A DNA stretch of 64,000 nt. Source: JBLNCE01 sp050260415 (lineage in GTDB: Bacteria > Bacillota > UBA4882 > JAAYXC01). The notes below the pieces were generated by a model. That model searched no databases and was not told the DNA's origin. It saw only the letters and a list, made by a program, of their open reading frames with translations. Where the stretch lies: positions 9,537 to 73,536 of the forward strand of contig JBLNCE010000150.1 of assembly GCA_050260415.1 (NCBI GenBank), given 5' to 3'. Shown in pieces: positions 8,530-15,538 of this stretch. A program made the position numbers and the translations under genes. The first letter of the stretch is position 1, and every line of letters begins with the position of its first letter.

Positions 8530-8653
8530 GCCGCATAGCTGCTGGGAACAGTCGCTTGTCATCAAATGCGACGGAGTGACAGACACTCGTAAGTGCAAAG
8601 TTTGCGGCAGAGAATGGACCTGCCCCTGTAACTTTGACGAGGAATATGATTAA
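8522..8653 (+). CDS. Tiny zinc-ribbon-like protein
   Basis: This 43-residue protein overlaps the previous stop and starts at ATG 8522 after a GAGAGGGATGGGA purine run. It has seven cysteines or histidines in HSC, KCDG and KCKVCGREWTCPC, a likely structural zinc site. Function unknown. Confidence 0.5.
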   Translation: MVEPHSCWEQSLVIKCDGVTDTRKCKVCGREWTCPCNFDEEYD

Positions 8654-8697
8654 CCCGGCCTGCCGGGGGAGGCTGAAACCGGTGGAGGTGGATCAAG

Positions 8698-8898
8698 GTG
8701 CCTGAACATATTTCCAACCGGGAAAACGTTAGCTGGATCTTCCACTGCGCCGTTAGCGACCTGAACTGGGAGACCCACATGAAGCGCCTGACAGATGAAG
8801 AGCTGCTCTATTGTGTTAAGCATTATCGCCTTACAAAGACCGGTGTGGCTAAAATGAGGGCCGAGGCGCGCAGACGGGGGCTTGAGGCGCAGGCATGA
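8698..8898 (+). CDS. Hypothetical small protein
   Basis: This 66-residue protein starts at GTG 8698, seven bases after GGAGGTG. The C-terminal half (DEELLYCVKHYRLTKTGVAK then MRAEARRRGLEAQA) is helical and basic and may bind nucleic acid. The stop overlaps the next ATG (ATGA). No family recognised. Confidence 0.5.
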   Translation: MPEHISNRENVSWIFHCAVSDLNWETHMKRLTDEELLYCVKHYRLTKTGVAKMRAEARRRGLEAQA

Positions 8899-9143
8899 AA
8901 CCAAAGATGAGAACTTATGGCCATGCCCTATTCGAACTGCAAAGGGACGTCTATCCGACATGCAACCGTCCTGGTTGCCACAGGATCGCGCGGTATCACG
9001 CGCAGTATGAAGGACGCGAAAAAGATACTCTTATCATGGTTCGAGAGGCGCTCTGCCAGAAGCATGCAAAGGAATTCGCGGTACGGTACGCGCTGACGAT
9101 GCCAGATGCCGTACCCATGGCCAAAACCCAGATCGGCAGGTGA
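8895..9143 (+). CDS. Small Cys/His protein
   Basis: This 82-residue protein contains CNRPGCHRIARYH and CQKHAKEFA, a C-x4-C-H plus C-x2-H pattern suggesting a zinc finger. Its ATG overlaps the preceding stop, and the replication initiator starts five bases after it. Function unknown. Confidence 0.5.
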   Translation: MKPKMRTYGHALFELQRDVYPTCNRPGCHRIARYHAQYEGREKDTLIMVREALCQKHAKEFAVRYALTMPDAVPMAKTQIGR

Positions 9144-9147
9144 CACG

Positions 9148-10077
9148 ATGTCCGTTGAGCTTGGCGGCCATACACGCATCAAGAACGAGGTGATGGAGGA
9201 CCTGGCCCTAGCCGGTCCGGTCCTCGGCATCCATGAATGGCCGATCGTCGTCCTGGTCATGCGTGACTCATGGGGATGGGGCGGTGGAGCGACAAACTGG
9301 ACGCACTCTGCCTGGTGGCCGGCCAAGTTCGCGGAGTACACCGGATTCCACCGGGAGAGCCTGAGCCGCGCCCTGGCCAACTTGATTCGGGATAACGTCC
9401 TGATGGTCCGGGAGGAGGCAGATGGGACCCACCTAGCTGTGAACGAGCACACCAAGACCTGGACCGGAGCGCACCAGGTAGCCATGGATCACCTTGACCG
9501 TGACAAATTATCACGTGATAAATCATCACGGAAGAAAACCGCAGTTCAATGGCGTGACAAATCATCACGTGATGAATCATCACGGGGGGGTGTGACAAAT
9601 CATCACGGGGGGCGTGATGAATCATCACACCCAACAGGGCTCAACCCAAATAATGATGAGGCTTCCGGCGATCCTAAAGAAAGATCTAAAGAAAAAGATC
9701 TTAAAGATGCTGCTGCTATAGGGGAGGGCAAAGGGATGGTTGACTTCGATCCGGATCCGGGATTCGCCCAGGTCGAGAAGAAGTTGTTTGAGATCACAGG
9801 CCGATTGAGCGCGGCTGACACCCTGGCGATCAATGAGGCTCTGAAGGGTGCGACGCCAGAGATTATCTGCCGTGTGATGGATGAAAAGGCGGCTAAGTTC
9901 GTGCCCAAGTATGAAGGGCACAAGATCAGCAGTTTCGCTTATTTCGTACCGGCAATCCGTGAGGAGGTTGCAGGCAATGGCAAACATGGCAAACGGAGAA
10001 TGGGGAGCCGCTCCCATAGCGCTCGGAACGACATTGCGGCCGGAAATGCGGACTATGCTGGACTCGTCCTGCGGTAA
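9148..10077 (+). CDS. Phage replication initiator, lambda-O-like, with origin iterons inside the gene
   Basis: This 309-residue protein has an N-terminal winged helix typical of phage replication protein O: RIKNEVMEDLALAGP, a GWGGG turn, FAEYTGFHRESLSRALANLI and a wing. The middle of the protein (residues about 115-165) is a repetitive RDKSSRDESS segment because the DNA carries six iterons there. The C-terminus (residues 190-290) is a separate domain that may contact the helicase loader. A DnaC-like gene follows with a 100-base overlap. ATG 9148 is used rather than an upstream in-frame start at 9106 because GCAGGTG precedes it. Lambda O has the same N-terminal DNA binding, central origin and C-terminal partner layout. 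Confidence 0.85.
   Translation: MSVELGGHTRIKNEVMEDLALAGPVLGIHEWPIVVLVMRDSWGWGGGATNWTHSAWWPAKFAEYTGFHRESLSRALANLIRDNVLMVREEADGTHLAVNEHTKTWTGAHQVAMDHLDRDKLSRDKSSRKKTAVQWRDKSSRDESSRGGVTNHHGGRDESSHPTGLNPNNDEASGDPKERSKEKDLKDAAAIGEGKGMVDFDPDPGFAQVEKKLFEITGRLSAADTLAINEALKGATPEIICRVMDEKAAKFVPKYEGHKISSFAYFVPAIREEVAGNGKHGKRRMGSRSHSARNDIAAGNADYAGLVLR
9499..9629. repeat. Six palindromic 17-bp iterons: probable phage replication origin
   Basis: Copies start at 9499, 9514, 9553, 9568, 9591 and 9613. The consensus is CGTGAYRAATCATCACG, itself an inverted repeat (CGTGA/TCACG). Copies 1-2 and 3-4 each overlap by two bases, giving 15-bp spacing in two tandem pairs; copies 5 and 6 are 22 bp apart. An AT-rich, purine-biased stretch at about 9645-9720 follows and could be the unwinding element. 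Iterons inside the initiator gene followed by an AT-rich region is the lambda ori plan. Confidence 0.85.
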
Positions 10078-10894
10078 CCGCCGGATTGTTATCGGCAAAC
10101 GGGGTCAATGCCCCGACTGCGGCCAGGCCTATGAGCGCCGGACCTATGAAGGCCGGCTGACGGCCTGGACGCCGGTCTGTGGCTGCCTTGACAAGCGCAT
10201 CGCCGCCGAGAGGAAGCGTCTGTGCGAAGATGCCGTGCGGCGCATCCGGCAGGATCGGATCGCTGAACTGTTAGAGCAGGCCCGCCTTGGCCCCAGGTTC
10301 GCCGAGGCGACGTTCGAGGGATATCATGATAGGCCGGGCACACGCCGGGCGTATCTGGAGGCCAGAGCCCTAGTGGAGCACTGGCCGGAACGGTCAAAGC
10401 GGGGCGAGGGATTGCTCCTGATCGGTCCCTGGGGGACGAGCAAGAGCTTCCTAGCCGCAGCCATCGTCAATGCACTGGTCAAGCGCGGTATGTCCGCGGT
10501 CTTCCAGAGCGTGCCCGACCTGCTGCGGCGGTTCCGGGCCACTTACGATCCGAGCAGTGCGGTCAGCGAATCGGCCATCCTTGATGCGCTGGCCGAGGCC
10601 GATCTCCTGGTCTTAGACGATCTGGGCGCCGAGCGGTGGACCGAATGGACCGAGTCCCAACTGTACCAGGTGATTGATGCCCGTTATCGCTGGCGGCGAC
10701 CCCTGGTCGTCACCACGAACTTACAACTTGGTGGAGAAATCGAGAACACCATCGGATATCGGACGATGGATCGCCTGGTCGAGATGTGCCGCATGATCGA
10801 GACCTCCGGCCCCAGCCTGCGGGTCATGCAGGCGGAGGCGCGGAAACGGCAAGAACAGGCCAGCGGGGAGGGGCTGAAGGCGAATGAAGCTTAG
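9977..10894 (+). CDS. DnaC/IstB-like helicase loader ATPase
   Basis: This 305-residue protein has an N-terminal Cys cluster (CPDCGQAY, PVCGCLDKR) and an AAA+ core. Walker A reads GPWGTSKSF, with Ser where Gly is usual in GTGKS. Walker B is LLVLDDLGAERW and sensor 1 VVTTNL, followed by GYRTMDRLVEMCRMI with the box VII arginine. It would load the host replicative helicase at the origin in the preceding gene. ATG 9977 follows GAGGAGG by nine bases, inside the initiator gene. Confidence 0.85.
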   Translation: MANMANGEWGAAPIALGTTLRPEMRTMLDSSCGNRRIVIGKRGQCPDCGQAYERRTYEGRLTAWTPVCGCLDKRIAAERKRLCEDAVRRIRQDRIAELLEQARLGPRFAEATFEGYHDRPGTRRAYLEARALVEHWPERSKRGEGLLLIGPWGTSKSFLAAAIVNALVKRGMSAVFQSVPDLLRRFRATYDPSSAVSESAILDALAEADLLVLDDLGAERWTEWTESQLYQVIDARYRWRRPLVVTTNLQLGGEIENTIGYRTMDRLVEMCRMIETSGPSLRVMQAEARKRQEQASGEGLKANEA

Positions 10895-11315
10895 TAACCG
10901 TCTCCTTGGCCAATTCACCGGCCAACTGACCCTGCAACTCGTGCGGGCCGGGTTCGGGCGCGCGGACCTGCAGCGAATGCTCCTCATGGACCGTAGCACT
11001 GCCGGTAAATGGGTGACTGTAGCTCGGCACGGTCAGGATCCTTTCCCCTGCGGACAATGCGCTGTTGCCGGCCAATGCCAAGCCGCGCCGGAACTCATAC
11101 AGGCATATGCAGGGGTCATCCGTGCGGCTAGACAAGCGCGGAAATGCGTGGATTCCACGGCAGTGTTCGCCATGGTCTGCGCGAGCTTTGAGAGAGTAGA
11201 GGAGGAGGATGAACCCGATGAAGAGTTTTATCACGGTGTTACTGGTGATGCTGGGTCTGCCTGTGGTGGGAATGACCAGCAACCTCGATCGGGCGGCTTT
11301 TTATGCGCACAATGA
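10884..11315 (+). CDS. Hypothetical protein with possible HTH and Cys motif
   Basis: This 143-residue frame overlaps the loader gene end. FGRADLQRMLLMDRSTAGKW resembles a helix-turn-helix, and CGQCAVAGQC is a Cys cluster. The last 32 codons overlap the next gene by about 98 bases in another frame, which is long. The C-terminus may therefore be less conserved than the rest. No family is recognised; the position after the loader suggests an early regulatory role. Confidence 0.5.
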   Translation: MKLSNRLLGQFTGQLTLQLVRAGFGRADLQRMLLMDRSTAGKWVTVARHGQDPFPCGQCAVAGQCQAAPELIQAYAGVIRAARQARKCVDSTAVFAMVCASFERVEEEDEPDEEFYHGVTGDAGSACGGNDQQPRSGGFLCAQ

Positions 11316-11739
11316 TGACATCGTGCATGATGTCGAAATAGTGCGTCCGCCTCCGGCAGAGGAATGGCTTATCACGGCCTACTGTGCTTGCACCAAGTGT
11401 TGCGGTCGCTGGGCGCAGTACAACGGCGGCGGCTGGACGGCCAGCGGCGCCCGCGTCAAGGAGGGCGTGACCGTGGCCGTGGACCCCAAGGTGGTCCCGT
11501 TGCAATCGGTGGTCATCGTCGAAGGCCATCCCTTCTTGGCCCAGGACACGGGCAGCGCGGTGACCGGTCATCACGTGGATGTGTACTTCGGCGATCATGG
11601 CCAGGCCCGGCTGTTCGGGGTGCAGCGCATGGCCGTCACGGTGATCCGGCCAACCGATTGCGGCTACGGGGAAATGAGACGGCGTGTCGGTCAAATGTTG
11701 CTTGCCTCAAGGTGGGCGGGTTGGCCAAGGCGGCAGTAG
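11218..11739 (+). CDS. Secreted 3D-domain protein (putative peptidoglycan lytic enzyme)
   Basis: This 173-residue protein has a signal peptide or membrane anchor at residues 1-20 (MKSFITVLLVMLGLPVVGM). A 3D domain follows, named for its three aspartates: VAVDPKVVPL, AQDTGSAV and HHVDVYFGDH. ITAYCACTKCCGRW opens the domain, as in Firmicutes YuiC/YocH-type proteins related to MltA/Rpf folds. I used ATG 11218, which is nine bases after GGAGGAGG, instead of ATG 11209. An envelope enzyme in the early region, far from the lysis genes, is unexpected. Confidence 0.8.
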   Translation: MKSFITVLLVMLGLPVVGMTSNLDRAAFYAHNDDIVHDVEIVRPPPAEEWLITAYCACTKCCGRWAQYNGGGWTASGARVKEGVTVAVDPKVVPLQSVVIVEGHPFLAQDTGSAVTGHHVDVYFGDHGQARLFGVQRMAVTVIRPTDCGYGEMRRRVGQMLLASRWAGWPRRQ

Positions 11740-11754
11740 GGAGGTAATGCAAAG

Positions 11755-12144
11755 ATGTGGCTCATGACCAAGCACGGATTCTATTCGATAGTCCAGAAGG
11801 CTCCGGGAACATATCATGTGCGGGCTCGGGAAAAGCGAGACCTGCAGAATCTGATTAACCGCGTACGCGTACCGCTAGGACGCATCATCGAAACCCGGAA
11901 GGCAGATTATCGGTACCGGCTGTTAGTGGACGGTGACACTTTACTGCGCATCATGGAGTTTCTCGGCGACTCGATCAACTACGACAACTTCAAGGCCGAG
12001 ATCGCGCGGACCCCGGACCAGGCGCGTAAGCCGTATCATCAGGTCTGGTCCATCTTGGCGTACGCCCTGGGCGCTTATGGGGCACGCCCGGGAGGCTCAC
12101 GAAGAGGCGCTGCGATGGCTAGGGGGGATGAAGTCTTTGTCTAA
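11755..12144 (+). CDS. Conserved phage/plasmid hypothetical protein
   Basis: This 129-residue protein opens with MWLMTKHGFYSIVQK and contains YHVRAREKRDLQNL, DYRYRLLV and NYDNFKAEIA. I recognise this as a widespread small family without a known function in phages and mobile elements. GGGAGGTAA precedes the ATG. The last 17 residues overlap the start of the methyltransferase gene. Confidence 0.65.
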   Translation: MWLMTKHGFYSIVQKAPGTYHVRAREKRDLQNLINRVRVPLGRIIETRKADYRYRLLVDGDTLLRIMEFLGDSINYDNFKAEIARTPDQARKPYHQVWSILAYALGAYGARPGGSRRGAAMARGDEVFV

Positions 12145-12763
12145 GGCGATCCGCTGTCATCAGGGTGATGGTGCGCCAAGGAAAAGATACGCGGTCATCC
12201 TAGCTGATCCACCCTGGCAATACAAGGTTTTCGATGAATCAGACGCTGCCCACGGTGCCGCCACGGCACATTATCCAACGATGCCTTTATCGGAGATCAA
12301 GGCGTTGCCCGTTGCCGACCTTGCGGAGGATGACTGCGTCCTGTTCCTGTGGGTGACTCCGCCCTGCCTCCCTGAAGGGTTGGAGGTAATCAAAGCATGG
12401 GGGTTTCGCTATGTGACCAAGGGCTTCAATTGGGTCAAGACTTATCCATCGGGGAAGCTGGTTATGGGGCTTGGCCACTACACCCGGGCAAACAGTGAGG
12501 ATTGCCTCCTAGCTGTCAAGGGAAGCCCAAAGCGGCTCGATAAGTCGGTCTCACAGGTCATATGGGAGAACATGCCCGAAACAGAGACGCTGATTACGCC
12601 TTTACGCGAGCATAGCCGCAAGCCGGATGAGCAATACCTGCGGATTGAAAGGCTCTTCGGTGGACCATACCTTGAGCTGTTTGCTCGCCGATGTTGGCCC
12701 GGGTGGGATGTCTGGGGGAACCAAGTTGCAGGCGGGATTGCTTTTGCGTCAGGGGGCGAATAG
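12128..12763 (+). CDS. MT-A70-family adenine N6 DNA methyltransferase
   Basis: This 211-residue protein has the catalytic motif ILADPPWQYK (DPPW) near the N-terminus. FLWVTPPCLPEGLEVI, FNWVKTYPSGKLVMGLGHYT and REHSRKPDEQY follow, all typical of MT-A70 proteins that methylate adenine at N6. No restriction enzyme is nearby, so it is probably an orphan methylase that protects phage DNA or regulates it. ATG 12128 has an AGGGGGG run directly before it. An in-frame ATG at 12077 is the alternative start. Confidence 0.88.
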   Translation: MKSLSKAIRCHQGDGAPRKRYAVILADPPWQYKVFDESDAAHGAATAHYPTMPLSEIKALPVADLAEDDCVLFLWVTPPCLPEGLEVIKAWGFRYVTKGFNWVKTYPSGKLVMGLGHYTRANSEDCLLAVKGSPKRLDKSVSQVIWENMPETETLITPLREHSRKPDEQYLRIERLFGGPYLELFARRCWPGWDVWGNQVAGGIAFASGGE

Positions 12764-12764
12764 A

Positions 12765-13370
12765 GTGCTTCCATGTGCATTGCGTGAAGCGGTCATGGGC
12801 GTCTTCACCGGCCGCCTGGTCCACCCGTTCATGTTGCGCCCTGGAGAGATCGACATCCTCGACATCGCGCATTCTCAAAGCCAGGCCTGCCGGTTCGGCG
12901 GCCACACGATGACATTCTACTCAAACGCCCAGCATGCATGCGAGGTCAGTTACCTGGTGCGTCATTGGGGCGAATCGACACTCACGCAGATCCTGGCCCT
13001 GTTCCACGACAGCGACGAGGCCTATTTCTACGACATATCGGCGCCCGTCAAGATTTTCTTCCCCGCCTACCGCCGGGCTGGCTGGCGGGCGCGCCAAGCT
13101 GTGTACCGGTACTTTACCGGGTCTGAGCCGACACCGGAACAGGAACGGGTAATCAAGATGGCAGACCTGGTCATGACCGCCACGGAGGGACGGGCATTGA
13201 TGCGCGGCTGGGAGAAATGGCCGAAGGTCGCTGGGATCGAGCCCCTGCCCAAGTGGCGCGGGCCGATATCGATGAAGGCCGCAGAAAAGGAGTTCCTGGA
13301 TACATACGAGCGTCTGCAGGTAGAGTGGGAAAGCGAAAGGAGACAGGAGATGAGTTCATGCGCTGTCTGA
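12765..13370 (+). CDS. HD-domain phosphohydrolase (YfbR-like)
   Basis: This 201-residue protein contains FYSNAQHACEVSYLV, ALFHDSDEAYFYDI and a later KMADLVMTATEGR. These give the H...HD...D metal ligands of the HD superfamily in the order seen in 5'-deoxynucleotidase YfbR-like enzymes. A role in nucleotide pool change is possible. GTG 12765 follows AGGGGGCG by six bases; an in-frame ATG at 12795 is possible. It overlaps the ASCH gene by 13 bases. Confidence 0.75.
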   Translation: MLPCALREAVMGVFTGRLVHPFMLRPGEIDILDIAHSQSQACRFGGHTMTFYSNAQHACEVSYLVRHWGESTLTQILALFHDSDEAYFYDISAPVKIFFPAYRRAGWRARQAVYRYFTGSEPTPEQERVIKMADLVMTATEGRALMRGWEKWPKVAGIEPLPKWRGPISMKAAEKEFLDTYERLQVEWESERRQEMSSCAV

Positions 13371-13780
13371 GCGTTTGGCAGCCCTGGGCGTGGCTGATAA
13401 TCCACGGGCCGGCGCCGGGCGGGCCAAAGGATGTCGAGAACAGGACCTGGTATACGAATTATCGCGGGCCTCTGTTGATCCACGCGGCAATGAAGTTCAC
13501 TTGGGGTGAATATTGGACTGCTCATAACGTCTACCGCGGCATATCCAATCTTCCACGGGAGTCTTGGCCGCACTGGCCGGAACGTGAAGAACTGGCTCTT
13601 GGCTGTATCATCGGAGTTGTCGACCTGGTGGACTGCGTTCAGAACCACCCGTCGAAATGGGCCGAGCCCGGATGCTGGCATTGGCTCCTGGCCAACCCGC
13701 GCCCGGTCAAGCCGTTCCCCGTACGGGGGAGGCAAAAGTTGTTCGAGGTGCCGGTAGAGATTGAGGTGTTGGCGGGATGA
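13358..13780 (+). CDS. ASCH-domain protein
   Basis: This 140-residue protein begins CLSVWQPWAWLIIHGP and continues VENRTWYTNYRGPLLIHAA, the classic ASCH signature (PUA-like fold, putative RNA-binding, some members amidohydrolases). CIIGVVDLVDC and the WHWLLANPRPVKPFPVRG segment complete the domain. ATG 13358 follows AGGAGATGAG. It is translationally coupled to the HD gene. Confidence 0.85.
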   Translation: MRCLSVWQPWAWLIIHGPAPGGPKDVENRTWYTNYRGPLLIHAAMKFTWGEYWTAHNVYRGISNLPRESWPHWPEREELALGCIIGVVDLVDCVQNHPSKWAEPGCWHWLLANPRPVKPFPVRGRQKLFEVPVEIEVLAG

Positions 13781-13809
13781 AAGTTGTCTTTTTGGACATC
13801 GAGGGATAA
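13777..13809 (+). pseudogene. Ten-codon remnant of a HAD- or exonuclease-like gene start
   Basis: An ATG overlapping the ASCH stop encodes MKVVFLDIEG and then a TAA. This decapeptide is typical of the first strand of HAD hydrolases or DnaQ-like nucleases (a metal-binding DxE or DxD). The rest of such a gene is absent: the sequence after the stop gives about 15 further codons in another frame and ends at the next gene. Probably a deletion scar. Confidence 0.3.
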
Positions 13810-13861
13810 CTGCGGCGTTGGCACAGAGGGCGATAGAGATTCTGAATTCTGGAGGTGCAAG

Positions 13862-14611
13862 ATGAACGGGCAACCAATGTGCGAAGACATGGGTCGTGCT
13901 CAGTTGGAAAGCCTTTTGGCTCAAGTGGTGGCATTGAATGATAATACCCCTGTGATGGTGTTCCGGCAAATAATCCTTGACCAGTTTAATATGCTGGTGG
14001 AGAACCTCCGCGAAGCCCGACGCAATGCCATGAAGGCGTTTGACCGTGGCGTCATGGAGGGTCAGTCCAAGCAGGCGATCATCGAGATCCAGGCCCGGGA
14101 TAGATTTCTAGCCAGGGTCCGCAAGGAAGAGTTCGAGCCGCTAAAAGCTGAGAATGATTCCCTGCGTGTTGCGCTCCGCGACGCGCAGGAGAGAATTGAG
14201 GAATTGCTGGCGGCGCTCCGCGATAAGTGTCTCGACCAGGTGCATGCCTGCCCGGAACTGGCCAAAAGGCTGGATGCGGAGGCCGCCATAACTGGGGCAG
14301 GGGAAGTCATTCAAATGTTGCTTGAGGATAGGGAGCATGAAACAGACTGTGATGCGTGCTCCTTTGGCGACCCGTGCGAAGCGGGTATGGAGATCTCAAG
14401 GCGGGCCGTGAACGCCGCGCGGTACTGGATGTCTACGGACTTCGGGCAGCGAGTTCAGCAGATGCGGGCGATAGTGGAGGCGGCCCGCAAGGTCGTATTC
14501 CTGGCTCGGACAACCGGTGGCACTGCCGGACGTGATGAGGAACTATGCGCGGGGCTTGATGCACTGGAGAAGGCGCTGGCCGCCTTGGATGGGGAGGGAA
14601 ACAAGCAGTGA
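13862..14611 (+). CDS. Hypothetical coiled-coil protein
   Basis: This 249-residue protein starts at ATG 13862 after a GGAGGTG ribosome binding site. Residues about 35-135 are helical with heptads (LKAENDSLRVALRDAQERIE). A Cys cluster DCDACSFGDPCEAG follows at about 165, then a helical C-terminus. No family is recognised. The stop overlaps the next GTG, so the genes are co-translated. Confidence 0.6.
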   Translation: MNGQPMCEDMGRAQLESLLAQVVALNDNTPVMVFRQIILDQFNMLVENLREARRNAMKAFDRGVMEGQSKQAIIEIQARDRFLARVRKEEFEPLKAENDSLRVALRDAQERIEELLAALRDKCLDQVHACPELAKRLDAEAAITGAGEVIQMLLEDREHETDCDACSFGDPCEAGMEISRRAVNAARYWMSTDFGQRVQQMRAIVEAARKVVFLARTTGGTAGRDEELCAGLDALEKALAALDGEGNKQ

Positions 14612-14871
14612 AACTGAAACACAGGTTGCCAAGCCCAATGGGCAGGCCATTGACGCCCGAGGAACTCCAAGTGGCGGCCAAGATGGTGAAGGCGGCTTGG
14701 GACTCTTGGAAACAGATGATTGACACGCTGGTCCCGCCACTCGTCAAGCTCTATCAGGACAGCACTCAGCCTTGCCCCCGGTGCCGCGGTAAGTCCCGTC
14801 CGCGAAGATGTCGCATATGCGACGGAGCCGGACTCGTGTGGAAGATTGGTCAAGAGGAGGTTCGGCCGTGA
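14608..14871 (+). CDS. Small zinc-finger protein with DnaJ-like Cys repeats
   Basis: This 87-residue protein ends with CPRCRGKSRPRRCRICDGAG, two CxxC pairs of the kind found in DnaJ zinc domains. The N-terminal half is helical. The GTG start overlaps the preceding TGA (GTGA). It may bind nucleic acid or act as a late regulator partner; the function is unknown. Confidence 0.6.
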   Translation: MKLKHRLPSPMGRPLTPEELQVAAKMVKAAWDSWKQMIDTLVPPLVKLYQDSTQPCPRCRGKSRPRRCRICDGAGLVWKIGQEEVRP

Positions 14872-15083
14872 AGAGAGACAAGAATACTCAGCCCGCCATC
14901 AGGTCAACTTCAATCAACCCCACCGTCTTCGGCCCCGTCCGGTGGATCCCGTGCATAGGTGGATGCGGGCGGCACATCCGGGTGGAGCGGGCCAGAGCGA
15001 CATTCGGCCTGTGCCTTCAGTGTCTCCGGGCGGCGCGGGAGAAGGGGGGCGAAGGCCAGGATGTGGCGGCGGCGAAGGGGTAA
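14868..15083 (+). CDS. Small Cys4 protein
   Basis: This 71-residue protein starts at GTG 14868 overlapping the previous stop, with GAGGAGG about nine bases before. CIGGCGRHIRVERARA and LCLQCLRAARE supply a four-Cys site. It may be a zinc ribbon. Function unknown. Confidence 0.55.
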   Translation: MKRDKNTQPAIRSTSINPTVFGPVRWIPCIGGCGRHIRVERARATFGLCLQCLRAAREKGGEGQDVAAAKG

Positions 15084-15474
15084 ATGCCGAAGGTGCGGTA
15101 TGTGCTGCAAGGCGATTGTCCTGCCTTGTTCTTGTTTGGATAACGCGGACAAGGCCAAGCCCAATAGCGACGTACATTTTGCCCTGATAAACTGGAGGCC
15201 GCTGACCTACGAGCAAGCCGTCCAGATTAATCCTCACCATGGGCGGTATCAAGGGCGTGACGACCTAAGCTTCTGGCAATGCACTAAGATAGATCAAGAG
15301 ACCAATCGATGTACTATACACAGGCATAAGCCGCGCATGTGTAAGAAGTACCCCTGGTATGAATACAAAACCATTCAAATAGGCCAGCTTCATGCTCCCG
15401 ATTGCGGGTTCGCGGTTGATTGCATAGATGCGTCTTCGGCTTGCGATCCTTTGACAGCCCAGCAGGCAACATAA
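15061..15474 (+). CDS. YkgJ-family Cys-cluster protein
   Basis: This 137-residue protein begins CRRCGMCCKAIVLPC and ends with CTIHRHKPRMCKKYPW and a further Cys pair. This is the layout of the YkgJ family (putative zinc or iron-sulfur binding). Members occur in many genomes without a settled function. ATG 15061 lies in the overlap with the previous gene after GAAGGCCAGG. Confidence 0.75.
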   Translation: MWRRRRGKCRRCGMCCKAIVLPCSCLDNADKAKPNSDVHFALINWRPLTYEQAVQINPHHGRYQGRDDLSFWQCTKIDQETNRCTIHRHKPRMCKKYPWYEYKTIQIGQLHAPDCGFAVDCIDASSACDPLTAQQAT

Positions 15475-15485
15475 CCGGAATGTCG

Positions 15486-15520
15486 AACTCTCCCATGGAA
15501 GCCAGAACCATGGGGGAGTT
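15486..15520. other. 13-bp inverted repeat
   Basis: AACTCTCCCATGG (15486-15498) and CCATGGGGGAGTT (15508-15520) pair over 13 bp with one G-T-type mismatch and a 9-base loop. It has no U-run, so it is not a simple terminator. It lies between the YkgJ-like gene and the next coding start and could hide the GGGGGAG sequence, a possible ribosome binding site, in RNA. Confidence 0.45.
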
Positions 15521-15538
15521 ACCCTGCGGTACCGGCGC

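Noticed and set aside
9499..9629. CRISPR-like repeats
   Set aside because: The repeats are only 17 bp, overlap or lie closer than spacers would, and are inside a coding frame for an initiator; iterons explain them.
12155..12162. Extra operator copy TGTCATCA inside the methylase gene
   Set aside because: Single copies of this 8-mer are expected by chance in 64 kb; there is no promoter next to it.
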